NCBI GenBank assembly: GCA_001556125.1
Contig: LSIG01000136.1
Location: forward strand, 1 to 64,000
DNA: 64,000 bases
Origin: Rhizobiales bacterium CCH10-E5
GTDB taxonomy: Bacteria; Pseudomonadota; Alphaproteobacteria; Rhizobiales; Beijerinckiaceae
Direction: 5' to 3'
Below the pieces are notes generated by a model. That model had not been told where the DNA came from and did not search any database. It worked only from the letters and a program-made list of their open reading frames with translations. Within the stretch, counting starts at the first letter, position 1; each line of letters starts with the position of its first letter. Both the position numbers and the translations under genes were made by a program. Shown here piece by piece: positions 33,422 through 43,943 of the stretch.

Positions 33422-34348
33422 TCAGCCCGCGAGCGAGGCCCGCGCCTGACGGTACTCGGCCAGGAGCCGCGCGCCGAGTTCGGCCGTCGTCGGCACGTCC
33501 TCGATCGCACCCACGCCCTGGCCGGCCGACCAGATCGTTTTCCAGACCTTGGCCTCGTTGCCGAGATCGAGCTTGCCGTGGCCGGTGAGGTTGTCGGGAT
33601 CGAGCCCCGCCGCCTGGATGCTCTCGCGCATGAAGTTGGCGTTCACGCCGCTGATCGCCGGGGTGTAGAGGATGTCGGCGGCCTGGCTGCGCAGCAGCAT
33701 CGCCTTGTATTCGGGGTCCGCCATGCTCTCGGCCGTCGCGATGAAGCGCGTGCCGAGATAGGCGAGGTCCGCGCCCATGAGCTGGGCGGCGGCGATCTGC
33801 GCGCCGTTCGAGATCGCGCCCGCCAGCACGATCGTGCCCGCGAAGAAGCGGCGGATCTCGGAGACCAGCGCGAAGGGGCTCATCGTGCCGGCATGGCCGC
33901 CGGCGCCGGCCGCGACCGCGATGATGCCGTCGACGCCGGCCTCGGCCGCCTTCTGGGCATGGCGCAGGCTGATGACGTCATGGAAGACGAGCCCGCCATA
34001 GCCATGCACGGCCTTGACTAGATCGGGCACCGCGCCGAGCGAGGTGATGACGAGGGGCACCTTGTGCTTCGCCGTGATCGCCAGATCCGCCTCCAGCCGC
34101 GGATTGGAGCGGTGGACGATCAGGTTGACGCCGAAGGGCGCGGCGTCCGGCACGTCGGCGAGACGCCCCTCGATCTCGCTCAGCCAGGCCTCATAGCCCT
34201 CGCTCGTGCGCTGGTTCAGCGCCGGGAAGGTGCCGAGGATGCCGGCCTTGCAGGTCTCGATCACGAGATCGGGGCCCGAGACGAGGAACATCGGCGAGGC
34301 GATGGCGGGTAGGCGCAGGCGCCCGGCGAGCGTGGTCGGTAGCGGCAC
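33422..34348 (-). CDS. Nitronate monooxygenase family flavoprotein
   Basis: The product is 308 aa, using the GTG at 34348 (VPLPTTLAGRL), behind GGGGAG. It is a TIM-barrel flavoprotein: LRLPAIASPMFLVSGPDL at the N-terminus, GVNLIVHRSNPR, VFHDVISLRHAQKAAEAGVDGIIAVAAGAGGHAG (the conserved GGHxG FMN phosphate loop) and AYLGTRFIAT. Family members oxidise alkyl nitronates with FMN and oxygen. Enoyl-ACP reductase FabK-like activity is a less likely alternative. It is convergent with the preceding exported-protein gene. Confidence 0.85.
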   Translation of the reverse strand: MPLPTTLAGRLRLPAIASPMFLVSGPDLVIETCKAGILGTFPALNQRTSEGYEAWLSEIEGRLADVPDAAPFGVNLIVHRSNPRLEADLAITAKHKVPLVITSLGAVPDLVKAVHGYGGLVFHDVISLRHAQKAAEAGVDGIIAVAAGAGGHAGTMSPFALVSEIRRFFAGTIVLAGAISNGAQIAAAQLMGADLAYLGTRFIATAESMADPEYKAMLLRSQAADILYTPAISGVNANFMRESIQAAGLDPDNLTGHGKLDLGNEAKVWKTIWSAGQGVGAIEDVPTTAELGARLLAEYRQARASLAG

Positions 34349-34543
34349 GGTGGCGGTCTCCCCAGCTTCGGATTCCTGACGGCCGGAATCTCTTCGCGAT
34401 CTCCCGGTCGTATCAGCGCGCCGGCCCGTGTGGAACCCATTGCAGGGCCGCAGCGCGCCGGTGGCGCTTGCCAAATCCGCCCGGCTGGGCGAGTGCGGTC
34501 TAGAGAGCCGGCATAACCCGGCCGAGCCTCGGGAGACGACGAC

Positions 34544-36157
34544 GTGAGCCAGCCGAACCAGCGCGATTTCGAACTCCCCGGCCGTTCGGTGGTGATGGGC
34601 CGGCGCGGCATGGCCGCGACCTCCCACCCGACCGCGACGCTCACCGCGATCAACATCCTGCAGGCCGGCGGCAATGCGATCGACGCCGCCGTGGCGGCCT
34701 GTGCCGTGCAATGCGTGGTCGAGCCGGGCTCGACCGGAATCGGCGGCGATTGCTTCGTGCTGATGGCGAAGGGCGGCAGCGACCAGGTCCTCGCCTATGA
34801 CGGCTCGGGCCGGGCGCCGGCGGCCGCGACACTCGACTGGTATCGGGAGCACGGCTTCAGCGAGATTCCGCGCCAGTCCCCCCATGCGGTGACGATCCCC
34901 GGAGCCGTCGAGGCCTGGGCGACGCTGGTCAAGGACCATGGCCGCCTGCCGCTGGCTCAGCTGCTGAAGCCCGCGATCGATCTGGCGCGGGACGGCTATG
35001 TGGTGGCGCCGCGCGCCGCCGCCGACTGGGCCGGGCAGGCCGCGCTGATGGCGAAGGACGAGCCGACGGCGCGCGTCTTCCTGCCCGAGGGCCGGGCGCC
35101 GCTGGCCGGCGAAATCCATCACCAGCGCGAGCTCGCGGCGACACTGCAGGCCATCGCCGACAAGGGCGCCTCGGCCTTCTACGAGGGCGCGATCGCTCAG
35201 GACATGGTCGACCGGCTGCGCGAACTCGGCGGCCTGCATACGCTCGAGGATTTCCGCGACGCCAACGGCGGCTATGTCACGCCGATCAGGACCCGCTTCC
35301 GCGGCCATGACGTGTTCGAGTGCCCGCCCGCCGGCCAGGGCGTGATCGCGCTGATGATCCTCAACATCCTCTCGGGCTTCGAGCCGGGCGACGACCCGCT
35401 CTCCGCCGACCGGCTGCATATCGAGATCGAGGCGGCCAGGCTTGCCTATTCCGTGCGCGACGCCGTGCTGGCCGATCCGAGCCAGAGCGATGTGCCGCCG
35501 GACTGGCTGCTGTCAGAGGAGTTGGCGGCGCAGCTGCGCAGCCAGATCGACCTGAAGCAGGCGATCAAGGAACTGCCGAGCTTCGCGCCCACCGAGGTGG
35601 AGCATGCCGACACGGTCTATATCAGCGTCGTCGACGGCGACGGGATGGCGGTGAGCTTCATCAACTCGGTGTTCCACCCCTTCGGCGCGGCGCTGGTCGC
35701 GCCGAAGAGCGGCGTGCTGCTGCAGAACCGCGGCCAGGGCTTCGTGCTCAAGCCCGGCCACCCCAACGCGATCGCGCCGCGCAAGCGCCCGCTGCACACG
35801 ATCATCCCCGGGATGATGCTGCGCGACGGCAAGGTCTGCCTGTCCTTCGGCGTGATGGGCGGCCACTACCAGGCGATGGGGCACGCCCATCTGATCAGCA
35901 AGCTGCTGGACTACGGACTGGACCTGCAGAGCGCGATCTCGCTGCCGCGCATCTTCCCGCGCCCGGGCCAGACCGCGATCGAGGCGGAAAAGACCGTGCC
36001 GGCCGCCGTGCGCGCCGAGCTCGAGCGGCGCGGCTTCGTCTTCACGGCGCCGGGCGCGGCGATCGGCGGCGGTCAGGCGATCGCGATCGATCCCGTCACC
36101 GGCGCGCTCTCGGCCGGATCCGACCACCGCAAGGATGGCTGCGCGCTGGGGTGGTGA
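34544..36157 (+). CDS. ggt: Gamma-glutamyltransferase family protein
   Basis: The product is 537 aa with a GTG start. It is an Ntn-type gamma-glutamyltransferase: N-terminal AATSHPTATLTAINILQAGGNAIDAAVA, substrate-loop SGRAPAAAT, and the self-processing site EVEHADTVYISVVDGDG, where the Thr becomes the new N-terminus of the small chain. FINSVFHPFG and GVMGGHYQAMGH follow. No signal peptide is visible, unlike secreted GGT, so the protein may be cytoplasmic or act on other gamma-glutamyl compounds. It stands alone, divergent from the nitronate monooxygenase gene. Confidence 0.88.
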   Translation: MSQPNQRDFELPGRSVVMGRRGMAATSHPTATLTAINILQAGGNAIDAAVAACAVQCVVEPGSTGIGGDCFVLMAKGGSDQVLAYDGSGRAPAAATLDWYREHGFSEIPRQSPHAVTIPGAVEAWATLVKDHGRLPLAQLLKPAIDLARDGYVVAPRAAADWAGQAALMAKDEPTARVFLPEGRAPLAGEIHHQRELAATLQAIADKGASAFYEGAIAQDMVDRLRELGGLHTLEDFRDANGGYVTPIRTRFRGHDVFECPPAGQGVIALMILNILSGFEPGDDPLSADRLHIEIEAARLAYSVRDAVLADPSQSDVPPDWLLSEELAAQLRSQIDLKQAIKELPSFAPTEVEHADTVYISVVDGDGMAVSFINSVFHPFGAALVAPKSGVLLQNRGQGFVLKPGHPNAIAPRKRPLHTIIPGMMLRDGKVCLSFGVMGGHYQAMGHAHLISKLLDYGLDLQSAISLPRIFPRPGQTAIEAEKTVPAAVRAELERRGFVFTAPGAAIGGGQAIAIDPVTGALSAGSDHRKDGCALGW

Positions 36158-36206
36158 GGCTTTTCGAGGCGCTCTGATTGAGCAAAGCGCCTCGGAACCA
36201 CGACGA

Positions 36207-36310
36207 GTCATCCCGGCCGTAGCGAAGCGGAGCGCCGGGATCCATCGTAGGGCTCCGGCGCTCCATGATGGATGCCGGACTGCGCTGCTTTGCAGCTTGT
36301 CCGGGATGAC
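36207..36310. repeat. Long intergenic palindrome 2
   Basis: Outer arms GTCATCCCGG (36207-36216) and CCGGGATGAC (36301-36310) are perfect; inner arms around GCCGGGATCCATC and GATGGATGCCGG add more pairing. It is placed between convergent genes and is similar in sequence to palindrome 1 (shared GGATCCATC core). Confidence 0.75.
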
Positions 36311-36330
36311 GCGTTGACGAGCCTGTAGCG

Positions 36331-36570
36331 TTATTCCGCTGCGACCAGCGGCAGAGTGACAGTGCGGCCGCCGGCTTCGACCAGAAGAGAGGCCCCACCT
36401 GCGCCGGCGAGCTGCTTACCGGCATCCAGCAATTCGATGCCGCAGACCGAGCCATCGGGGTTGAGATCGATCAGCACATCCTCGCTGACGCGCACCGTCT
36501 CGACATCCCCAGCAGCCTCGGCGAAGCGCAGATAGGCAATGTTGTGTGTCGCGTCATAGGTGAGTTGCAT
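36331..36570 (-). CDS. DUF2283 family protein (antitoxin-like partner)
   Basis: The product is 79 aa from the ATG at 36570. It starts MQLTYDATHNIAYLRFAEA, then VRVSEDVLIDLNPDGSVCGIELLDA, the DUF2283 pattern of short beta hairpins. DUF2283 proteins are typically encoded next to DUF4258 proteins, and the pair behaves like a toxin-antitoxin or mobile module by its spread. Here it follows the DUF4258 gene by 14 bases on the same strand. Its role as antitoxin is inference. Confidence 0.8.
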   Translation of the reverse strand: MQLTYDATHNIAYLRFAEAAGDVETVRVSEDVLIDLNPDGSVCGIELLDAGKQLAGAGGASLLVEAGGRTVTLPLVAAE

Positions 36571-36584
36571 CGCGGTCCGACCCC

Positions 36585-36836
36585 TCAGAAGAACTTCACG
36601 ATCACAGTGATGGCCAGCCAAGCCCCGTCCTCGAAGACGGCGATCACCTCAAGCTGCTTTGTATCATAACTGCGCTCTCGCCACATCCAGCGGCCCGGAT
36701 GGTTGAGCGTAAAGATCGTTCTTCCCAATTTGGCAGGAGCCTGCTCGCCCTGCCGAACCGTCTCGATGATCTCTTCAGCCGTCGCGCCCCTCAGTTCCGC
36801 ACGCTCCAGCGCATGCGGCAGGATCGCGACCTCCAC
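36585..36836 (-). CDS. DUF4258 family protein (toxin-like partner)
   Basis: The product is 83 aa with a GTG start at 36836, three bases after the lepA stop. It follows the DUF4258 pattern: HALERAELRGATAEEIIETVRQGE, RTIFTLNHPGRWMWRERSYDTKQLEVIAVFEDG. The fold is predicted to be small and RelE-like. It appears co-transcribed with lepA, and with the DUF2283 gene behind it forms a two-gene module inserted directly after a core gene. Toxicity is unproven. Confidence 0.8.
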   Translation of the reverse strand: MEVAILPHALERAELRGATAEEIIETVRQGEQAPAKLGRTIFTLNHPGRWMWRERSYDTKQLEVIAVFEDGAWLAITVIVKFF

Positions 36837-36839
36837 GGC

Positions 36840-38645
<1,806 letters not shown>

Positions 38646-38699
38646 GCGCGGGCCATAGCAGCGAAGCCCCAGCGCGCCAAGGGTTTGCCGCGGCCCCGG

Positions 38700-39485
38700 C
38701 TATTCCGCCGCAGCCATTCGCAGCGGCGCGGGCGCAGCCTGCTGCGCCCAGGTCAGGGCGCGATAGTCGAAGCCGGCCTCGAGCGTCGGCTTCACCACCG
38801 CGAAATAGGGCGAGATGTCGAAATCGCGCGGCATGTAAAGCGAGTGGTGGCGGATATGCAGGATCTCCTCGAAATCCGCCTCGTCCATGGCGCGGGCATA
38901 TTCGATCGTCGGCAGCACGGGATAGCGCGCCGCCTCGAAAGCCTGGGCGATCAGCGTCGAGCAGATCGCCCGCGTCGGATCGCCCGATCCCAGCGCGATC
39001 ATGCGCCGGCGCCAGGATTTCGGCGCCCAGGGCAAAGGGATCAGCCAGCGCATCAGATCGAGGATGTTCTTGAGGTCGTACTGGGTGCCGAGCCGGCCGA
39101 GCACATAGTCGACGACGACGGCCTGCCCCTCCTCGTCGAGCGCCTGCGGACGGCAGATCCGCGTGCCGAAGGCGCCATATTTGGAAAGCGGGGAGAGCAC
39201 GCAGCCGACATCCATCTCGACTTCGGCCAGCACGAGCGGCTCGCCGTCATCCGTGAACTGTCCCGTTTCGCCGACATAGAGCGCGGCATGGGACCAGGTC
39301 GACTGCGTCAGATATTTGATCGCGGCGGAGACTTTCATCCCGCCCTCGACCAGAAGCACGTCGCCCGGACGCAGCGCCGCGCGCAATCTCGCCAGGGCCT
39401 TTTCATCGGAGGCGCGCGGCTCCGCCCTGCCGCGGGTGATGAAGCCGACGACGGCTCTGCCGAGCCACTCCAGACCTCGATTCAT
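38700..39485 (-). CDS. YiiX/YebB-like NlpC/P60-type cysteine hydrolase
   Basis: The product is 261 aa from the ATG at 39485. It has LRPGDVLLVEGGMKVSAAIKYLTQSTWSHAALYVG, where W-S-H gives the catalytic His, and a C-terminal DPTRAICSTLIAQAFEAARYP with the catalytic Cys in the circularly permuted order typical of YiiX/YebB-type (orthopoxvirus G6R-like) proteins. Family members are NlpC/P60-fold lipid or amide hydrolases. No signal peptide is visible. It lies 54 bases downstream of lepA's start, on the same strand, and precedes it in the transcript. Confidence 0.8.
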   Translation of the reverse strand: MNRGLEWLGRAVVGFITRGRAEPRASDEKALARLRAALRPGDVLLVEGGMKVSAAIKYLTQSTWSHAALYVGETGQFTDDGEPLVLAEVEMDVGCVLSPLSKYGAFGTRICRPQALDEEGQAVVVDYVLGRLGTQYDLKNILDLMRWLIPLPWAPKSWRRRMIALGSGDPTRAICSTLIAQAFEAARYPVLPTIEYARAMDEADFEEILHIRHHSLYMPRDFDISPYFAVVKPTLEAGFDYRALTWAQQAAPAPLRMAAAE

Positions 39486-39659
39486 GGCCGTTCCCCTCGA
39501 CCAGCGCCCTTCCGGGCGTCGTTCCCGATATGAAAGCAGGGCTTCCCTGCCGCTTTGCAAAGATCGGCCCCGTCGCTGGCGGCAAGCTGGAATCGTGGTG
39601 AAATCCGCGTTGACGCGCGGGGCCGGGCGGGAAGGCGACGGCGATCCGTAAGACACTTG

Positions 39660-39679
39660 ATTTCCGATATAATCGAAAT
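39660..39679 (+). promoter_or_regulatory. Promoter -10 box and overlapping operator of the XRE-cupin gene
   Basis: A perfect TATAAT lies at 39668-39673. It is inside an imperfect palindrome, ATTTC-C-GAT...ATC-GAAAT (39660-39679), 11 bases before the ATG of an XRE-type regulator. A repressor binding here would block RNA polymerase, suggesting autoregulation. The region is far more AT-rich than its surroundings. Confidence 0.6.
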
Positions 39680-39690
39680 ATTCTCTCTTT

Positions 39691-40269
39691 ATGGATTCTG
39701 TGAGCGACATCGATCTCGACCGCCGTCTCGGCGCCCGCATCAAGGGGCTGCGCCAGAGCCGCGGCCTGACGCTCGACCAGCTCGCGGAACGCTCGGGCGT
39801 CAGCCGCGCCATGATCTCGCGGGTCGAACGGGGGGAATCGAGCCCGACGGCGGCGCTTCTGGACCGGCTCTGCGCCGGGCTCGGCGTCCTGCTATCGGCC
39901 CTCTTCCGCGAGGAGGCGCAAGGCGGCCCGCTGGCGCGGCGAAGCGAGCAGCCGGTCTGGACCGATCCCGACAGCGGCTATGTCCGGCGCAGCGTCTCGC
40001 CCGCCGGAACCGGCTCCCAGATCGAGATCGTGGAGGTCGAGATGCCGGCGGGGGCGCGCGTCCTGCTCGATGCGCCGCGCGGTGGCTTCCGGCTCGACCA
40101 GCAGCTCTGGCTGCTGGAGGGCGAGCTCAGCCTCACCGTCGGCGGGCGCGAGCATCGGCTGGCGGCGGGAGACTGCCTCGCCATGCTGCTCGACGGGCCG
40201 ATCGCCTTCCACAATCCGGGCGAGGTCCCGGCACGCTATGCGGTGGTGCTGACCGCCGCCGATCTCTGA
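39691..40269 (+). CDS. XRE-family regulator with C-terminal cupin domain
   Basis: The product is 192 aa. The N-terminal HTH_3 domain (RRLGARIKGLRQSRGLTLDQLAERSGVSRAMISRVERGESSPTAALL) occupies residues 10-60. A cupin domain follows with PAGARVLLD, QLWLLEGELSLTVGGREHRLAAGDCL. Such regulators sense small molecules through the cupin. It is followed by a GNAT gene 16 bases later in the same transcript, probably its target. A likely autoregulatory operator lies at 39660-39679. Confidence 0.9.
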   Translation: MDSVSDIDLDRRLGARIKGLRQSRGLTLDQLAERSGVSRAMISRVERGESSPTAALLDRLCAGLGVLLSALFREEAQGGPLARRSEQPVWTDPDSGYVRRSVSPAGTGSQIEIVEVEMPAGARVLLDAPRGGFRLDQQLWLLEGELSLTVGGREHRLAAGDCLAMLLDGPIAFHNPGEVPARYAVVLTAADL

Positions 40270-40285
40270 GACGGACCGAAAGCCC

Positions 40286-40819
40286 ATGACACAGGACGAT
40301 GCGATCACAGTCAGGCCGCTCGATGCGCCGGCCGCGCGAGACGCGATCCCGGCCTTGGCCGACATTCTCGCCGATGCGGTCGAGAACGGGGCCTCGGTCG
40401 GCTTCATGAACTGGAACGGACTGCCCGACTATGCCGCGTTCTGGACCGGCGTCGCGGTCGAGGTGGAGGCGGGGCGCACGATCCTGTTCGCGGCACGGCG
40501 GGGCGCGGAGATCCTCGGCACGGCGCAGTTGCAGCTCATCGGCAAGCCGAACCAGCCGCATCGTGCCGAGATCGCCAAGGTGCTTGTGCATTCCCGCGCA
40601 AGGCGGCGCGGCCTCGGCGCCGCCCTGATGCGGGCGGCGGAGACGGCGGCGCGACAGGCCAAGCGCGATCTGCTGGTGCTCGACACCGACGAGAACGGCG
40701 CGGCGCGCCGGCTCTACGGCAAGCTGGGCTGGACCGAACTCGGCACGATCCCGCGCTTCGCGCTGATGCCCGACGGCCGCGACTGCGGCTCGACGTTCTT
40801 TTACAAGGATCTGCGCTGA
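40286..40819 (+). CDS. GNAT-family N-acetyltransferase
   Basis: The product is 177 aa. It has the GNAT acetyl-CoA loop in VHSRARRRGLGAALMRAAE (the R-x-x-G-x-G/A pattern at about 111-117), followed by LLVLDTDENGAARRLYGKLGWTELG, the last strand and beta bulge. The N-terminal part fits the common type of small-molecule acetyltransferases, some of which give resistance to antibiotics or amino-acid analogues. The substrate is unknown. The upstream XRE-cupin regulator is probably co-transcribed and may control it. Confidence 0.88.
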   Translation: MTQDDAITVRPLDAPAARDAIPALADILADAVENGASVGFMNWNGLPDYAAFWTGVAVEVEAGRTILFAARRGAEILGTAQLQLIGKPNQPHRAEIAKVLVHSRARRRGLGAALMRAAETAARQAKRDLLVLDTDENGAARRLYGKLGWTELGTIPRFALMPDGRDCGSTFFYKDLR

Positions 40820-40825
40820 GGCAGC

Positions 40826-41074
40826 TCAGCCCTCCGCAGGCTTGCGGAAATAGGGCTCGACCTCGCCCTTGAGCTTCACCGTCATCGGGTTGCCGAAGCG
40901 GTCCTTGGCGTTGCCGGCGGTCAGGCGCACCCAGCCTTCGCTGATGCAGTACTCCTCGACATTGGTCTTCTCGACACCCTTGAAGCGGACGCCGATGTCC
41001 CGCGACAGCAGCTCCTCGTCATAGAAGGGGCTGTTGGGGTTGGAGGAGAGGCGGTCGGGCAGCGTGTCGGTCAT
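40826..41074 (-). CDS. DUF3297 family protein
   Basis: The product is 82 aa. It starts MTDTLPDRLSSNPNSPFYDEELLSRDIGVRFKG and ends VKLKGEVEPYFRKPA, the full DUF3297 pattern, which is widespread in proteobacteria and of unknown function. It is convergent with the GNAT gene (6 bases between stops). Length is normal for the family, and no membrane or signal segment is visible. Confidence 0.88.
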   Translation of the reverse strand: MTDTLPDRLSSNPNSPFYDEELLSRDIGVRFKGVEKTNVEEYCISEGWVRLTAGNAKDRFGNPMTVKLKGEVEPYFRKPAEG

Positions 41075-41168
41075 GGCGGAAGCCTTAGGGAAAAGCGTGT
41101 CGGAGGGCGGCCGGGCCGCGTTGGCGCACAGGTAGCGCGATCCGGCGGCGATGCCAAATCGCAGGCGC

Positions 41169-41828
41169 TCAGCGGCCGCCAGCCTGTTCGATCAGGCGCG
41201 CGATCGCCTGCTGGCCCCGCTGTCGGGCATGAGCCAGCGGCGTCACGCCGTCCCTGTCCGCGAGGCTCGGATCGGCACCCGCATCGAGAACCAGCCGCGC
41301 GACCTGCTGGTGGCGCGGGCCGCCATCGCCCAGAATCACGATCTCCAGCAGGCAGGTCCAGCCGAGATCATTGATGTGATCGAGGTCGATGCCGCTGGTC
41401 AGCAGCAGCCTGACCGCCTCGACATGGGCGCGCTCGCAGGCGGGGATCAGCGCATTGCCGCCATAGCGGTTGCGGATCGACAGATCGGGCTTGCGTGGCA
41501 GCATCGCGGCGATGATCTCGGCCCGGCCCAAGGCTCCCGCGAGCAACCAGGGCGTGTCGCGATTGGCGGCCTGGGTGTTGGGGCTCGCCCCGGCCTCGAG
41601 CAGGATCTTCGCGGCGGAGACATGATCGCCGGCGACCGCGCGCAGCAAGGCCGACCGGCCCCCGGCATCCTGGGCTTCCAGCGGCGCGCCGGCCTGGAGC
41701 AGGCGAACAACCTCGTCGACGCGCCCCGAGGCCGCGGCCTCGATCAAGGCTGGGCCCGAAGCGAGGGCGGGACCGACCATCATCACCACTCCGAGCACGA
41801 ACCCGCACCAAGAGCGGATCGGCCTCAC
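41169..41828 (-). CDS. Exported ankyrin-repeat protein
   Basis: The product is 219 aa with a GTG start that overlaps the hrcA stop. A signal peptide ([16 protein letters not shown]) precedes about five ankyrin repeats: [69 protein letters not shown], and so on, with typical LLxxGAD-like ends. It is probably a periplasmic interaction protein. It is coupled to hrcA by overlap; the combination may matter for stress-related protein quality control, but that is inference. Confidence 0.85.
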   Translation of the reverse strand: MRPIRSWCGFVLGVVMMVGPALASGPALIEAAASGRVDEVVRLLQAGAPLEAQDAGGRSALLRAVAGDHVSAAKILLEAGASPNTQAANRDTPWLLAGALGRAEIIAAMLPRKPDLSIRNRYGGNALIPACERAHVEAVRLLLTSGIDLDHINDLGWTCLLEIVILGDGGPRHQQVARLVLDAGADPSLADRDGVTPLAHARQRGQQAIARLIEQAGGR

Positions 41829-42910
41829 CGCGCCCCGTCCAGCAGGCGCCCCACCACCTTGGCCGTGTAGTCCACCATCGGCACGATGCGGGCATAGTTC
41901 AGCCGCGTCGGGCCGATGATGCCGACGACGCCGACGATGCGCTGCTCGGCATCGCGGAAGGGCGCAGCGACCATCGAGGAGCCGGACATCGAGAACAGCT
42001 TGTTCTCGGAGCCGATGAAGATGCGCACGCCGTCGCCGGCCTCGGCGCGCGCCAGCAGGTCGATGACGTCGGTCTGGGTCTCGAGATCGCCGAAGAGCAG
42101 GCGGATGCGCTCAAGGTCCTCCTGCGCCTTGAGGTCCTCCAGCAGATTGGCCTGGCCGCGCACGATGAGGTGGCGGTCGGAACTCGGCCCCGAGGAGGTG
42201 GCGATGCCGCTCTCGACCAGCCGCGCGGTCAGCGAGTCGAGTTCGCGCTCCATCTGCTCGCGATGCTGGGCGATCTCGGCGCGCAGCTCGCCCAGCGTCT
42301 TGCCGAGGATGCGGGCGTTGAGGAAATTCGCGGCCTCCGTCAGCGCGGAGGCCGGCAGGCCGGGTGGCAGGCTCAGGAGCCGGTTCTCGACCGTGCCGTC
42401 GTCGGCGACGAGCACGACGAGCGCTCGCGTCGGGTCGAGGCGGACGAACTCGATATGCTTCAGCCGGGCATTGGCCTTGGTCGTCACGACGACGCCCGCG
42501 CCACGCGAGAGGCCCGAGAGCAGGGCCGAGGCTTCGGTCAGCGTGCCGTCGAGCGTGCGGCCGGTGGCGGCGGCCTTCATCTGCGCCTCGATGCGGGCGC
42601 GCTCCTCGGCGGTGAGGTTGCCGACCTCCATCATCGCATCGACGAAGAAGCGCAGGCCTCTCTCGGTCGGGAGACGCCCCGCGGAGGTGTGGGGGGCGTA
42701 GATCAGCCCCGCCAGTTCGAGATCGGTCATGACGTTGCGCACCGTCGCCGGCGAGAGCGACATCGGCAGCAGACGGGCGATGTTGCGCGAGCCGACCGGC
42801 TCGCCGGTGGCGAGGTAGCCGTCGACGATCTGGCGGAAGATCTCGCGCGAGCGCTGATCGGTCTCGATCAGTCCGCTGGCTGTGTCGGGACGCGGCGTGT
42901 GGGCGCTCAT
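41825..42910 (-). CDS. hrcA: Heat-inducible transcription repressor HrcA
   Basis: The product is 361 aa. The N-terminal winged helix ([45 protein letters not shown]) and the following [24 protein letters not shown] segment are diagnostic. HrcA represses groESL and related chaperone genes through the CIRCE element and is stabilised by GroEL. No CIRCE site is seen next to this gene, so its target lies elsewhere. It is divergent from rph, the standard arrangement in rhizobia, with 148 bases between them. Confidence 0.97.
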   Translation of the reverse strand: MSAHTPRPDTASGLIETDQRSREIFRQIVDGYLATGEPVGSRNIARLLPMSLSPATVRNVMTDLELAGLIYAPHTSAGRLPTERGLRFFVDAMMEVGNLTAEERARIEAQMKAAATGRTLDGTLTEASALLSGLSRGAGVVVTTKANARLKHIEFVRLDPTRALVVLVADDGTVENRLLSLPPGLPASALTEAANFLNARILGKTLGELRAEIAQHREQMERELDSLTARLVESGIATSSGPSSDRHLIVRGQANLLEDLKAQEDLERIRLLFGDLETQTDVIDLLARAEAGDGVRIFIGSENKLFSMSGSSMVAAPFRDAEQRIVGVVGIIGPTRLNYARIVPMVDYTAKVVGRLLDGAR

Positions 42911-43058
42911 CTGCGGCGAAACGGCTTTCTCGACATGGGCTTATTGTTGATCCGGACCGGCGCCCGATCAAGCGAAAACGCGTGCGACCCCTGTCCGCCT
43001 TGCCGCACCCGCGGCGACCGCCTACAAGCCGCCAACCCCGAACAATCAGGATATCGCC

Positions 43059-43775
43059 ATGCGACCCTCGAAACGCGCCGCAGACGAAATGCGCAAGGTC
43101 ACGCTCGAACGCGGCGTCGTGCGCTATGCGGAAGGCTCCTGCATGGTCTCCTTCGGCGAGACGAAGGTGCTCTGCGCCGCAACCGTCGAGGAGAAGGGCC
43201 CGCCCTGGCTGCGCGGCACCGGCAAGGGCTGGGTCACCGCCGAATATGCGATGCTGCCGCGCGCCACGCATGAGCGCAATCGCCGTGAGGTCACCTCCGG
43301 CAAGCCGTCCGGCCGCACGCAGGAGATCCAGCGGCTGGTCGGGCGCTCACTTCGCGCCGTGGTCGACCTGACCGCGATCGGCGAGCGCCAGATCGTCGTC
43401 GATTGCGACGTGCTGCAGGCCGATGGCGGCACCCGCACGGCCTCGATCACCGGCGCCTGGGTGGCGCTGCACGACGCGCTGAAATGGATGGAGGCGCGCT
43501 CGATGCTGAAGGGCGCCAATCCGCTGAAGGACCATGTCGCGGCGATTTCCTGCGGCATCGTCGCCGGCAACCCGGTGCTCGACCTCGATTACGTCGAGGA
43601 TTCCGGCGCGCAGACCGATGCGAACTTCGTCATCACCGGCTCCGGCGGCCTGGTCGAGGTGCAGGGGACGGCCGAGGGCGCGCCCTTCTCGGAAGAGGAG
43701 CTGATGGCGCTGATGCGGCTCGCCAAGGGTGGGGTCAGCAAGCTGGTGGCGTTGCAGAAGGCGGCGGTGGCCTGA
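43059..43775 (+). CDS. rph: Ribonuclease PH
   Basis: The product is 238 aa. It is a full-length phosphorolytic 3'-5' exoribonuclease: [40 protein letters not shown], the phosphate site region [20 protein letters not shown] and [14 protein letters not shown] with the catalytic Asp. It trims tRNA 3' ends. It starts the rph-rdgB-hemW order common in alphaproteobacteria; here a long palindrome lies between rph and rdgB. Confidence 0.97.
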   Translation: MRPSKRAADEMRKVTLERGVVRYAEGSCMVSFGETKVLCAATVEEKGPPWLRGTGKGWVTAEYAMLPRATHERNRREVTSGKPSGRTQEIQRLVGRSLRAVVDLTAIGERQIVVDCDVLQADGGTRTASITGAWVALHDALKWMEARSMLKGANPLKDHVAAISCGIVAGNPVLDLDYVEDSGAQTDANFVITGSGGLVEVQGTAEGAPFSEEELMALMRLAKGGVSKLVALQKAAVA

Positions 43776-43783
43776 TCCCAACC

Positions 43784-43943
43784 GTCATTCCGGGGCTTCG
43801 CGCAGCGAAGAGCCCGGAATCCATGACCACTGTCTTCTCCGGATATGGCGCAAACCCTTTAAACGAGCTGGCCATGTGTTCGACTGTTCACAACCTGTGT
43901 TCATGGATTCCGGGCTCGCTCCTACGGAGCGCCCCGGAATGAC
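43784..43943. repeat. Long intergenic palindrome 3
   Basis: Outer arms of 13 bp are perfect (43784-43796 with 43931-43943, GTCATTCCGGGGC). An inner pair is built on GGAATCCATGA and TCATGGATTCC. The loop is about 70 bases of unrelated, more AT-rich sequence. The right arm includes the start codon of rdgB, so the hairpin may affect its translation. Confidence 0.75.

Noticed and set aside
34349..35419. N-terminal extension of the nitronate monooxygenase frame
   Set aside because: The frame is open upstream but overlaps the gamma-glutamyltransferase gene; the family start fits the GTG at 34348.
42911..43058. Search for a CIRCE element between hrcA and rph
   Set aside because: No TTAGCACTC...GAGTGCTAA-like sequence was found.
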